A DNA stretch of 54,803 bases from NCBI GenBank assembly GCA_019117025.1, contig DXAM01000092.1, positions 1-54,803 on the forward strand. The letters are read 5' to 3'. A program made the translations under genes and the position numbers. Of this stretch, positions 6,969 to 15,493 are shown piece by piece (the first letter of the stretch is position 1; every line of letters starts with the position of its first letter). Source of the stretch: Candidatus Microbacterium stercoravium (GTDB taxonomy: Bacteria; Actinomycetota; Actinomycetes; Actinomycetales; Microbacteriaceae). The notes beneath the pieces were generated by a model that was not told the DNA's origin, searched no databases, and worked only from the letters and a program-made list of their open reading frames with translations.

Positions 6969-9092
6969 ATGAGCACCGACCGCATCGAGGTCTATGTCGC
7001 GCCGGATGGATCCCCTTTCGCCGACGGATCCCACGGCTACCCCGCGAACGACCTGGCGCACGGGCTCGCTCTCGTGAGGAAGCGCCGCGAAGACGGGCAG
7101 CGCGCCGTGATCTGGATGGCGGGCGGCGAGTACGCCCACCCGCAGCCCGTCGCATTCGGGCCCGAAGACTCGTTCACGTCCATCGTCGCCGCCGATCCTC
7201 AGAACCCGCCGCTGCTGCGCGGATCCGTGCGGATCACCGACTGGCGGCCGGTGAGCGTGAACGGCCGTGAGGTGTGGGCCGCGGCCGCTCCGCGGGCGAC
7301 GGGCCGGCGGCTGTACGTCGAGGGCACTGCCGCGCCCCGCCCACGGTATCCCCGCTCCGACTTCCTGCGCGTCGAGGAGCAGGAGGGGCTCGACCCTGCG
7401 GGCAGCTTCGTCGGCACGCTCTTCGATGGAACCGCGACGTTCCGCTACGCCGACGGTGACATCCCGGCGCTGGCGGAGGCGACGAGCGTCGAGGTGGTCG
7501 TTCCGCACTACTGGGTGGAGGAGCGCATGCCCATCGCCCGCATCGACCGCGACGCCCGCACGATCACGAGCGACCTCACGAGCATCTTCGCACTGCGCGA
7601 CGACGCCGCCGCACGGTTCGCCCGCTACTACCTCGACAACGTCGTCGAATCGCTCGGCGAGGTGCCCGGCGAGTGGTATCTCGATGCGACCGGCGCCGTC
7701 TCGGGACTCGACGGCCCGCACATCCTGCTCGCCGTCGACGATCCGCACGACCTCGATGTGCGCTTCCCTGTCACGGATGCGTTCGCCGTGCTCACGGGCT
7801 CCCCCACCGCGCCCGTGCGCGAGGTGCGCTTCGAGCACATCCGCTTCGCCGAGGCCGACTTCGCGGAGGTGCCGGCCGCCTCGGTGCCGTTCGGTGTGCG
7901 CGAGGATCCGCAGCTGCCGGCCGACGGCCGCTACGCCGCTGACGTGCAGGCCGCGAGCTCGGTGCCGGCCGCGCTGCGCTTCGAGTTCGCCCGCGCGTGC
8001 GCGGTCGTCGGCGGATCCGTCGAACGCGTCGGCGGGTACGGCATCTCGCTCGGCCAAGGATCACGGGGCAACCTCGTCTCGGGAACCGCGTTCCGCGATC
8101 TCGGCGCGGGCGCCGTGCGCTCCGGCGGAGACATCGATGCGCACTCCCCCGCGTTCAACCGCGCCAACGAAGTCTCCGACTGCACCGCCGAGCGCGGCGG
8201 GCAGGTGTACCGCGGCGCGGTCGCCGTGCTGTTCCAGCACGGTTCCCACAATGTGATCGCCCACAACGAGATCCGACGCTTCCCGTACTCGGGCGTCTCC
8301 GTCGGGTGGATGTGGGACTACCTCACGAGCCCGTCCGAGGGCAATCAGATCGTCGGCAACCACATCCACGACCTCGGCCAGGGCCGACTCAACGACATGG
8401 GCGGCGTCTATCTGCTCGGCATCGCGCCCGGCACGGTCGTGCGCGGCAACCACATCCACGACATCGAGTGCCAGAACTACGGCGGGTGGGGCATCTACCT
8501 CGACGAGGGATCGAGCCACGTCGTCATCGAGGGCAACGTCGTGCACGACACCTCGAGCCAGTGCTATCACCAGCACTACGGCCGCGAAGTGATCGTGCGC
8601 GACAACGTATGGGCGCGCGGCCGCTGCGGCCAGGTGTCGATCACCCGCCCCGAGAGCCACACGTCGTTCACGTTCCTCCGGAACATCGTGGTCGGATACG
8701 GCACGCCCGCCTTCGTCGGTGCCCCCGGCCCACGGGACGTCCGCGGTTTCGGCGTCGACAGCGACCTGAACCTGTTCTGGGATGCGTCCCCCATTCCCGG
8801 TGCGGTGCGCGCTGCGAACGCCGAGCGCCCCGTACAGGACGACGGATCGGTCGGATTCGAGATCACGGAGGCCCTCGACGAGGAGTGGGCGGCGCTCGGC
8901 CACGATCGTCACTCCGTGACGGCGGATCCGATGCTCGCCGACGATTTCCGGGTCGCGCAGGATTCTCCCGCGCACGCGCTCGGGATCCGCGTTCCGGATG
9001 TCTCGGGCGCCGGGCCGCGCGCGGCCGGGGCGCGCCGGCACCCTCTCGTGGCCCCCACACTGATCGACCCGTTCCTGCCGTCGCAGGGGTGA
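6969..9092 (+). CDS. right-handed parallel beta-helix protein, putative glycoside hydrolase or lyase
   Basis: The start is ATG 6969 (MSTDRIEVYVAPDG), 4 nt after the permease stop; the track start lies inside the permease gene. The protein has 707 residues and no signal peptide, so it acts in the cytoplasm, presumably on the imported oligosaccharide. The N-terminus (VYVAPDGSPFADG) is typical of beta-helix carbohydrate enzymes. The repeated coils (about residues 330-580) carry GNHIHDLG, NDMGGVYLLG and GWGIYLDEGSSHV, with several Asp/Glu candidates for catalysis. The layout resembles beta-helix glycosidases such as GH120 beta-xylosidases, but I cannot assign a family from sequence alone. It closes the operon and runs convergent with miaA. 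Confidence 0.8.
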   Translation: MSTDRIEVYVAPDGSPFADGSHGYPANDLAHGLALVRKRREDGQRAVIWMAGGEYAHPQPVAFGPEDSFTSIVAADPQNPPLLRGSVRITDWRPVSVNGREVWAAAAPRATGRRLYVEGTAAPRPRYPRSDFLRVEEQEGLDPAGSFVGTLFDGTATFRYADGDIPALAEATSVEVVVPHYWVEERMPIARIDRDARTITSDLTSIFALRDDAAARFARYYLDNVVESLGEVPGEWYLDATGAVSGLDGPHILLAVDDPHDLDVRFPVTDAFAVLTGSPTAPVREVRFEHIRFAEADFAEVPAASVPFGVREDPQLPADGRYAADVQAASSVPAALRFEFARACAVVGGSVERVGGYGISLGQGSRGNLVSGTAFRDLGAGAVRSGGDIDAHSPAFNRANEVSDCTAERGGQVYRGAVAVLFQHGSHNVIAHNEIRRFPYSGVSVGWMWDYLTSPSEGNQIVGNHIHDLGQGRLNDMGGVYLLGIAPGTVVRGNHIHDIECQNYGGWGIYLDEGSSHVVIEGNVVHDTSSQCYHQHYGREVIVRDNVWARGRCGQVSITRPESHTSFTFLRNIVVGYGTPAFVGAPGPRDVRGFGVDSDLNLFWDASPIPGAVRAANAERPVQDDGSVGFEITEALDEEWAALGHDRHSVTADPMLADDFRVAQDSPAHALGIRVPDVSGAGPRAAGARRHPLVAPTLIDPFLPSQG

Positions 9093-9094
9093 TC

Positions 9095-9128
9095 CGCGCC
9101 CGCGTCAGCCGGTGATGTCGCGGGCGCG
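9095..9128. terminator. bidirectional stem-loop overlapping the end of miaA
   Basis: CGCGCCCGCG and CGCGGGCGCG form a perfect 10-bp stem with a 14-nt loop. The loop contains the miaA stop codon. It separates the convergent beta-helix gene and miaA, which are only 12 nt apart. There is no T-tract. Confidence 0.5.
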
Positions 9129-10022
9129 CGCGGTCTCGGCGTCGAGCCAGCGGGTCTGCGCGTACCGGCGGAACCAGCTCACCTGACGGCGCGCGTACCG
9201 CCGCGTGAGCGCCTGCGTCTCGGCGATCGCTTCGGCCTCGCTCTTCTCGCCCGCGAGCTGCGCGAGGGCCTGCGCGTAACCGATCGCGCGGCTCGCGGTT
9301 CTGCCCTCTTCGATGCCGGCTCTTCGCAGCGCCTCGGTCTCGGCGAGGATCCCGTCCGCCCACATGCGCTCGACGCGGACGTCGAGGCGTTCGACGAGGG
9401 CCGCACGCTCCATCGCGAGCCCGACGATGCTCGTCTCGCGCCAGAGCGTCGGCTCGTCGGGCAGCGCCGCGCCGTGGCCCGCATCGCCGAGCAGCGCCAC
9501 TTCAAGCGCGCGCACCACGCGCCGACCGTTGCGCGGATCGACCCGCTCGGCCGTCGCGGGGTCGGCGGCGCGCAGCTCGTCGTACAGCGCACCGACACCC
9601 TCGGCTGCGAGGCGGGCCTCGAGGTCGGCGCGCAGCGCGGCGTCGCGCGGCGGAAACCGGAAGTCGTAGATGACGCTCGACACGTACAGTCCGGATCCTC
9701 CGACGAGGATCGCGTGGCTCCCGGCATTGAGAAGGCCGTCGATGATCGTGCGCGCCTTCGGCTGATAGGAGGCGACTGCGGCGTCCTCCGTGACGGCGAG
9801 CACATCGAGCATGTGGTGCGGCACGCCCCGGCGCTCGTCGACCGGGAGCTTCGCCGTGCCGATGTCCATGCCGCGGTAGAGCTGCATCGCATCGGCGTTG
9901 ACGATCTCAGCGGGCTCGCCGCGAGACCGGAGCTGTTCGGCGAGGTCGAGCGAGAGGTCGCTCTTTCCCGTGCCCGTCGCCCCGACGACCGCCCAGAGCC
10001 GGGGGCCGTCAGCCATCGTCAC
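9105..10022 (-). CDS. miaA: tRNA dimethylallyltransferase MiaA
   Basis: A 305-residue protein of normal length. It transfers the dimethylallyl group to N6 of adenosine 37 in tRNAs that read codons starting with U. The P-loop ([15 protein letters not shown], about residues 14-28), the [17 protein letters not shown] segment with its catalytic Asp region, and [10 protein letters not shown] are diagnostic. The track start is GTG 10022, which overlaps the miaB stop (GTGA); an in-frame ATG at 10016 is the alternative. The overlap implies translational coupling to miaB, whose product methylthiolates the same base. Confidence 0.96.
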   Translation of the reverse strand: MTMADGPRLWAVVGATGTGKSDLSLDLAEQLRSRGEPAEIVNADAMQLYRGMDIGTAKLPVDERRGVPHHMLDVLAVTEDAAVASYQPKARTIIDGLLNAGSHAILVGGSGLYVSSVIYDFRFPPRDAALRADLEARLAAEGVGALYDELRAADPATAERVDPRNGRRVVRALEVALLGDAGHGAALPDEPTLWRETSIVGLAMERAALVERLDVRVERMWADGILAETEALRRAGIEEGRTASRAIGYAQALAQLAGEKSEAEAIAETQALTRRYARRQVSWFRRYAQTRWLDAETARARDITG

Positions 10023-11563
10023 AGCCCGGCGCGCAGCGTCGGCAGCCCGAGACCGACCGTGCCGTCGGCCGAGCCGCCCGGCGCGGGGACGGCACAGCTC
10101 GCGGCGAGGCTGCGATCGTGCGCGTCGCCCGCGCGCGTGCGACGCACCGTGAGAGGCGCTCCGTTCGCACTGTCGGCGAGCAGGTGCGACGGTGCCGCGT
10201 GCGTGATCTCGACGGTCACGACGTCGCCCGGTCGCGGGATCTCGGAGCCGTCGGGCACCTCGAAGTGCACGAGACGGTTGTCTTCGGCGCGACCGGTGAG
10301 GCGATGCGTCTCCGCGTCCTTCTTGCCTTCACCCGTCGAGACGAGCACCTCGACCGTGCGACCCAGCTGCTTCTCGTTCTCCTCCAGCGTGATGCGGCGC
10401 TGAAGCTCCATGAGGCGGTCGTAGCGTTCGGTCACGACGTGCTTCGGCACCTGGTTCGGCATCGTCGCGGCCGGCGTGCCCTCGCGGATCGAGTATTGGA
10501 ACGTGAAGGCGCTCGCGAATCGCGCCGCTTCGACGACCCGCAGCGTGTCTTCGAAGTCTTCATCGGTCTCACCCGGGAAGCCGACGATGATGTCGGTGGT
10601 GATCGCCGCATTCGGCATCTTCTCGCGCACGCGGTCGAGGATGCCGAGGAACTTCTTCGAACGGTATGACCGCCGCATGTCCTTCAGCACCTTGTCGCTG
10701 CCCGACTGCAGCGGCATGTGCAACTGCGGCATGACGTTCGGCGTCTCGGCCATCGCGTCGATCACATCGTCGGTGAATGCCGCGGGGTGCGGACTCGTGA
10801 AGCGCACGCGCTCGAGCCCGTCGATGTCGCCGCAGGCGCGCAGCAGCTTGCTGAACGCCTGACGATCGCCGAACTCGACGCCGTAGCTGTTGACGTTCTG
10901 GCCGAGCAGCGTGACCTCGATCGCCCCGTCGTCGGTGAGCAGCTTGATCTCTTCCAGGATGTCGCCCGGACGGCGGTCCTTCTCCTTGCCGCGCAGGCTC
11001 GGCACGATGCAGAAGGTGCACGTGTTGTTGCAGCCGACCGAGATCGACACCCACCCGGAATAGTGCGAATCGCGCTTCGTCGGGAGCGTCGACGGGAACA
11101 CCTCGAGCGACTCGAGGATCTCGAGCTGGGCCTCGTCGTTGTGGCGCGAGCGTTCGAGCAGCTGCGGAAGCGCGCCCATGTTGTGCGTGCCGAAGACCAC
11201 GTCGACCCACGGCGCCTTCTGTGTCACGACGTCCTGGTCCATCTGTGCGAGGCACCCGCCCACGGCGATCTGCATGCCGGGGTGCTGCTCTTTCACCGAC
11301 TTCAGATAGCCGAGTGTTCCGTAGAGCTTGCCCGCGGCGTTCTCGCGCACGGCGCAGGTGTTGATGATCACGACGTCGGCTTGCTGCTCGTCGCCCGCCG
11401 GCGCGTAGCCCGCGCTCTCGAGCGAACCGGACATGCGTTCCGAATCGTGCACGTTCATCTGGCAGCCGAACGTGCGCACTTCGTAGGTGCGCGCGCGACC
11501 GTCGTCGTTGAGGGCTGCGGGTGAGGGCGCAATGAGCGTCGGGGCTGAAGATGGCATGGTCAT
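10019..11563 (-). CDS. miaB: tRNA-2-methylthio-N6-dimethylallyladenosine synthase MiaB
   Basis: A 514-residue radical-SAM methylthiotransferase acting on i6A37 of tRNA. The N-terminal UPF0004 domain supplies three Cys for one Fe-S cluster ([20 protein letters not shown]), the CNNTCTFC motif binds the SAM cluster, and a TRAM domain follows (near [14 protein letters not shown]). The C-terminus extends roughly 60 residues past the TRAM domain with a low-complexity Ala/Gly/Pro stretch, common in actinobacterial versions. It is coupled by overlap to miaA, which makes its substrate. A TAGAAT box lies 10 nt before the start. Confidence 0.96.
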   Translation of the reverse strand: MTMPSSAPTLIAPSPAALNDDGRARTYEVRTFGCQMNVHDSERMSGSLESAGYAPAGDEQQADVVIINTCAVRENAAGKLYGTLGYLKSVKEQHPGMQIAVGGCLAQMDQDVVTQKAPWVDVVFGTHNMGALPQLLERSRHNDEAQLEILESLEVFPSTLPTKRDSHYSGWVSISVGCNNTCTFCIVPSLRGKEKDRRPGDILEEIKLLTDDGAIEVTLLGQNVNSYGVEFGDRQAFSKLLRACGDIDGLERVRFTSPHPAAFTDDVIDAMAETPNVMPQLHMPLQSGSDKVLKDMRRSYRSKKFLGILDRVREKMPNAAITTDIIVGFPGETDEDFEDTLRVVEAARFASAFTFQYSIREGTPAATMPNQVPKHVVTERYDRLMELQRRITLEENEKQLGRTVEVLVSTGEGKKDAETHRLTGRAEDNRLVHFEVPDGSEIPRPGDVVTVEITHAAPSHLLADSANGAPLTVRRTRAGDAHDRSLAASCAVPAPGGSADGTVGLGLPTLRAGL

Positions 11564-11594
11564 AGCACCATCGATTCTACGGAGTCGGGCGCGG

Positions 11595-11625
11595 CCGCGC
11601 GTGTGAAGCTGCCCACCGCGCGCGG
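11595..11625. terminator. weak GC-rich stem-loop after recX
   Basis: CCGCGCG and CGCGCGG pair across a 17-nt loop, 12 nt past the recX stop and before the miaB start. It may terminate or attenuate readthrough from recA-recX. The stem is short. Confidence 0.3.
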
Positions 11626-11636
11626 ACCATCCCCCG

Positions 11637-12368
11637 TCAGCGGAACCGTACGCGCGCGGTGCCTGCGGACCCCGCCTCGTCGAGCGCCTGCTTCGCCACG
11701 CTCATCGCGAGCGAACCGCCGTACCCGCGTCGCGACAGCTGCCCGATGAGACGCCGCAGCGCCGTATCGCGATCGAGTCGCGCCAGACTCGGAGCCTTGC
11801 CCTGAGCGAACTCCAGAGCCCGTTCGTAGTCGTCGTCGGGCAGCGCCTCGAGCGCGATATCGATCTCGTCTCGGGAGATGCCCCGCTTCGAGAGCGTCTG
11901 TGCCACCGCGCGCCGGCCATGATTCTTGCGCGTCACCGACTGATACACGATCTGCTCGGCGAGCACGCGGTCGTCGAGCGCCCCCACGGCCATCAGCCGT
12001 TCGATGATCTCTTCGACGTCGTTCTGCTCCACGCCGTCTCGGCGCAGACGATCGCGCGCCTCGCGCTCGGACAGCCCGCGCGCTGCGAGTGCGCGAGCCA
12101 GCCGCGTCTCCGCCCGGCGCGCAACAGCGGATGCGTCGCCGTCATCGTCAGCTTCCTGGAGGTCGGCCTCGGGTGAGCCTGCGTCAGTGACGGACGTCGC
12201 CGAGGCGCGGCTCCCCGCCCGTGTGGAGTCCGCCCGCCACGTCATGTGCCATTGCTCCGGCGCATCGGTGTCGTCGACCGGCTGTTCCTGCGGATCGGGC
12301 GTCGTGCCGCCGAACAGCGGCACGACGGGGGCGAGCTTCTCCTCGCCCCCGCGCGCGTGATCACTCAT
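11637..12368 (-). CDS. recX: regulatory protein RecX
   Basis: I place the start at ATG 12368 ([11 protein letters not shown]), 7 nt after the recA stop, not at the track's 12500, which lies inside recA. This gives 243 residues. The C-terminal two thirds hold the RecX helical repeats ([76 protein letters not shown]). The N-terminal roughly 90 residues are acidic and low-complexity, a common actinobacterial addition. RecX binds and inhibits RecA filaments. No good Shine-Dalgarno is visible, so translation is probably coupled to recA. Confidence 0.93.
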   Translation of the reverse strand: MSDHARGGEEKLAPVVPLFGGTTPDPQEQPVDDTDAPEQWHMTWRADSTRAGSRASATSVTDAGSPEADLQEADDDGDASAVARRAETRLARALAARGLSEREARDRLRRDGVEQNDVEEIIERLMAVGALDDRVLAEQIVYQSVTRKNHGRRAVAQTLSKRGISRDEIDIALEALPDDDYERALEFAQGKAPSLARLDRDTALRRLIGQLSRRGYGGSLAMSVAKQALDEAGSAGTARVRFR

Positions 12369-12375
12369 GATCGCG

Positions 12376-13443
<1,068 letters not shown>

Positions 13444-13641
13444 GATGAACTCCCTTTTCGCTCGTAATCCGCCGCCCATAGGCTGTCGTGATCCGCCTCT
13501 CAGGGACGGATTCTTCGACAGGGCGCGTAGCCTCTGCGGCTGCTCGCCACGTTACGGAGAACCACTGACATTCGAAGTCGGCGGTTCCCGCAATGTGGAG
13601 AATCAGTGCAGATCCCACGTTGGGAACGACGTTACGCCGAA

Positions 13642-13657
13642 GTGGACAAATATTCGA
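13642..13657. promoter_or_regulatory. possible degenerate SOS (LexA) box upstream of recA
   Basis: GTGGACAAATATTCGA matches 8 of 12 fixed bases of the actinobacterial box TCGAAC-N4-GTTCGA; the right half is nearly perfect and the left half is poor. Its position in the recA upstream region supports it, but the match is weak. Confidence 0.3.
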
Positions 13658-13696
13658 AGGCGACGCGCCGAAGTCGAAAAGTAATTCGAATGGCCG

Positions 13697-13915
13697 TCAG
13701 TCGCGCGGCGTCTGCAGACCGACCCCGTAACGGGCCGACGGGGGAAGATCGGCCTCGGTGCACAGTGCTTCCCACACCTCACGAGGAGGAATGCCGGCAC
13801 CGATCGCGGCGTTCGCCGTCATTCCGACGCCGGGCAGCACGAGGTCGTCGAGCACCCACGTCGCCCGAGCATCGAAGTGCTCGTCGACAGCGCGCAGGAA
13901 CTCACTGCGTCTCAT
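13697..13915 (-). CDS. DUF3046 family protein
   Basis: A 72-residue protein starting at ATG 13915 (MRRSEFLRAVDEHFDARATWVLDDLVLPGVG); the track extends it upstream into the regulator gene. The pattern RSEF..AV...FG-like region, then LPGVGMTANAAIGAGIPPREVWEALC, fits DUF3046, a small actinobacterial family found next to recA. The function is not known. It lies 10 nt after the ClgR-like gene and is probably cotranscribed with it. Its constant place upstream of recA in related genomes hints at a DNA-repair or regulatory link, but nothing in the sequence proves that. Confidence 0.85.
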   Translation of the reverse strand: MRRSEFLRAVDEHFDARATWVLDDLVLPGVGMTANAAIGAGIPPREVWEALCTEADLPPSARYGVGLQTPRD

Positions 13916-13925
13916 GCAGAGCGGC

Positions 13926-14237
13926 TCACCGCAGCGACAGCTCGGGCTCGACCTCTGCCACGAGATCGTCGGGAACGACGTCGGGGAAGGCATCCTCGAT
14001 GCCCTCGAGCACCGCCAGACGATCGCCCACGCGGTGCATCACCGTGGACATCGACACGCCGAGCGCCTCGGTCACGGCCGAGAGGATCTCGCTCGAGACC
14101 TCTTTCTGGCCGCGTTCGACCTCGCTGAGATAGCCGAGAGCGACACTGGCCCTGCTCGCGACCTGACGAAGCGTCTGGCCCTGCTGCTGTCGGAAATCCC
14201 GAAGCACGTCACCGATCTCTTGACGAATCAGAATCAT
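13926..14237 (-). CDS. clgR: ClgR-like XRE-family transcriptional regulator
   Basis: A 103-residue protein with a single helix-turn-helix (GQTLRQVASRASVALGYLSEVERGQKEVSSEILSAVTEALGV, about residues 20-60) and a short acidic tail. Length, sequence and position between cinA and DUF3046/recA match ClgR, which in Streptomyces and Corynebacterium activates clp protease genes and itself. The ATG is preceded by GGGAGGG. A candidate ClgR box lies 14-27 nt upstream of the start. The name rests on synteny and the HTH sequence; other small XRE regulators are possible but less likely. Confidence 0.85.
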   Translation of the reverse strand: MILIRQEIGDVLRDFRQQQGQTLRQVASRASVALGYLSEVERGQKEVSSEILSAVTEALGVSMSTVMHRVGDRLAVLEGIEDAFPDVVPDDLVAEVEPELSLR

Positions 14238-14250
14238 GACGGGCCCTCCC

Positions 14251-14264
14251 CTTCGCTCTTCGCG
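14251..14264. promoter_or_regulatory. candidate ClgR binding site
   Basis: CTTCGCTCTTCGCG fits the ClgR consensus reported in Streptomyces (GTTCGC-N5-GCG) except for the first base. It lies just upstream of the clgR-like start, where autoregulation is expected. Confidence 0.5.
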
Positions 14265-14369
14265 TGTGTCGACGTGGTGTGCGCGGCGCTCGCGCCCCGC
14301 GCTCGGTCATACCAGAGTAGTCGAGATTTCTGGATGAGGGACGTCGTTTCGCTGGCCATCACATCGAAG

Positions 14370-14392
14370 AAACGTATGACGCCCATGCGTTT
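14370..14392 (-). terminator. stem-loop overlapping the cinA stop codon
   Basis: On the minus strand AAACGCATG-GGCGT-CATACGTTT forms a 9-bp stem with one G-T pair, followed by CTTC. The stem begins within the cinA stop codon, so it would end the ftsK-pgsA-cinA transcript before clgR. Confidence 0.45.
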
Positions 14393-14894
14393 ATTCCTGC
14401 GTGGCCCCGACGAGCGCCTCGAGAGCGAGCGCCAGCACGTCTCCGGTCGCCTGTCGCCGGATCTCGTCGCGCGTTCCCTCATAGACGCGGCGGCGGCCGG
14501 CATAGCCCTTCGGGGTCGCGACACCGAGGTAGACGAGTCCGACCGGTTGCCCATCGGGCGAGCCCGGTCCTGCGATGCCGGTCGTCGAGAGCCCGACGTC
14601 GACCGGTGAGCCGTCGACGCTGAGCACGCGGCGCACGCCCTCGGCCATCTGCTGGGCGACCTCGGGATGCACGGCGCCGTGCGCCTCGAGCAGATCGCGC
14701 TCGACGCCGAGCATGTCGCGCTTGACGCGCGTGTCGTACGCAACGATGCCGCCGCGCATCGACGCGGAGGCACCGGAGACGTCGATGAGCGCGGCCGCGA
14801 CGAGACCGCCGGTGAGCGACTCGGCCGTGCCGATGCTCCAGCCGCGGTGACGCAGCTCGGCGAGCAGCGCGACGGCAGAGGGATCGGGGGCCAT
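14391..14894 (-). CDS. cinA: CinA C-terminal-type protein (nicotinamide-nucleotide amidohydrolase)
   Basis: A 167-residue protein consisting only of the PncC/CinA C-terminal domain (GWSIGTAESLTGGLVAAALIDVSGAS near the N-terminus, then VDVGLSTTGIAGPGSPDGQPVGLVYLG). This domain removes the amide from NMN in pyridine-nucleotide salvage. The COG1058 N-terminal domain is absent, which is common in actinobacteria and not a truncation. ATG 14894 is preceded by AGGTG; the track's start is a GTG three bases earlier. It follows pgsA by 4 nt, so the two are cotranscribed. Confidence 0.92.
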   Translation of the reverse strand: MAPDPSAVALLAELRHRGWSIGTAESLTGGLVAAALIDVSGASASMRGGIVAYDTRVKRDMLGVERDLLEAHGAVHPEVAQQMAEGVRRVLSVDGSPVDVGLSTTGIAGPGSPDGQPVGLVYLGVATPKGYAGRRRVYEGTRDEIRRQATGDVLALALEALVGATQE

Positions 14895-14898
14895 CACC

Positions 14899-15471
14899 TC
14901 ACCTGCTTCGCGATCCGCGCGCCTGAGCCGCGATGTAGTCGATGCCGCTGACGATCGTGAGCACGAGAACGACCCAGAGGCCGATCTCCGTGCCCGTCGT
15001 CCAGACCGCCTCTCCGAACACCGCCCCCAGAGGGAGCAGCGCCCATGCGAGCACGACGCCCTGCGCTGCGGTCTTGATCTTGCCGAGCCATGCGGCCGCG
15101 ACGTCGTGCGATCTCCGAACGACGAGCCGGTGCACCGTGATGCCCCACTCGCGCGCGAAGATCACGATGACCATCCACCACGGCATCTCCGACAGCACGG
15201 CGAGACCGACGAAGGCGAGGCCGGTCAGGAGCTTGTCGGCGATCGGATCCCAGAGTTTGCCGAAGTCGCTCACGATCTCGTACTTGCGCGCGAGGAATCC
15301 ATCGACCCAGTCGGTGGAGATCGCGACGATGAACAACGCTGCCGCAACCCAGCGCACCGCGGGGTTCGCCTCGCCGTACGTGCCGCCGACCAGCAGCAGC
15401 ACGAAGAAGACGACGGCGAGCGGGATGCGGGCGATCGTGATCGCGTTGGGCAGCTGAGGATGGATCGCCAT
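14899..15471 (-). CDS. pgsA: CDP-diacylglycerol--glycerol-3-phosphate 3-phosphatidyltransferase
   Basis: A 190-residue inner-membrane enzyme. It joins CDP-diacylglycerol and glycerol-3-phosphate to make phosphatidylglycerol phosphate, the first committed step to phosphatidylglycerol and cardiolipin. The CDP-alcohol phosphotransferase signature is complete (DWVDGFLARKYEIVSDFGKLWDPIAD, about residues 53-78), giving the pattern DG-x2-AR-x8-G-x3-D-x3-D. Several hydrophobic spans flank it. It lies 22 nt after ftsK and 4 nt before cinA in one minus-strand unit. Confidence 0.96.
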   Translation of the reverse strand: MAIHPQLPNAITIARIPLAVVFFVLLLVGGTYGEANPAVRWVAAALFIVAISTDWVDGFLARKYEIVSDFGKLWDPIADKLLTGLAFVGLAVLSEMPWWMVIVIFAREWGITVHRLVVRRSHDVAAAWLGKIKTAAQGVVLAWALLPLGAVFGEAVWTTGTEIGLWVVLVLTIVSGIDYIAAQARGSRSR

Positions 15472-15493
15472 GGATCAAGTCTCGCAGGTGCGC

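Noticed and set aside
13567-13657. Strong SOS box before recA
   Set aside because: Only one side matches the consensus well; reported as weak, not as a firm site.
14391-14894. CinA as a truncated gene
   Set aside because: The single PncC-type domain is the normal actinobacterial form.
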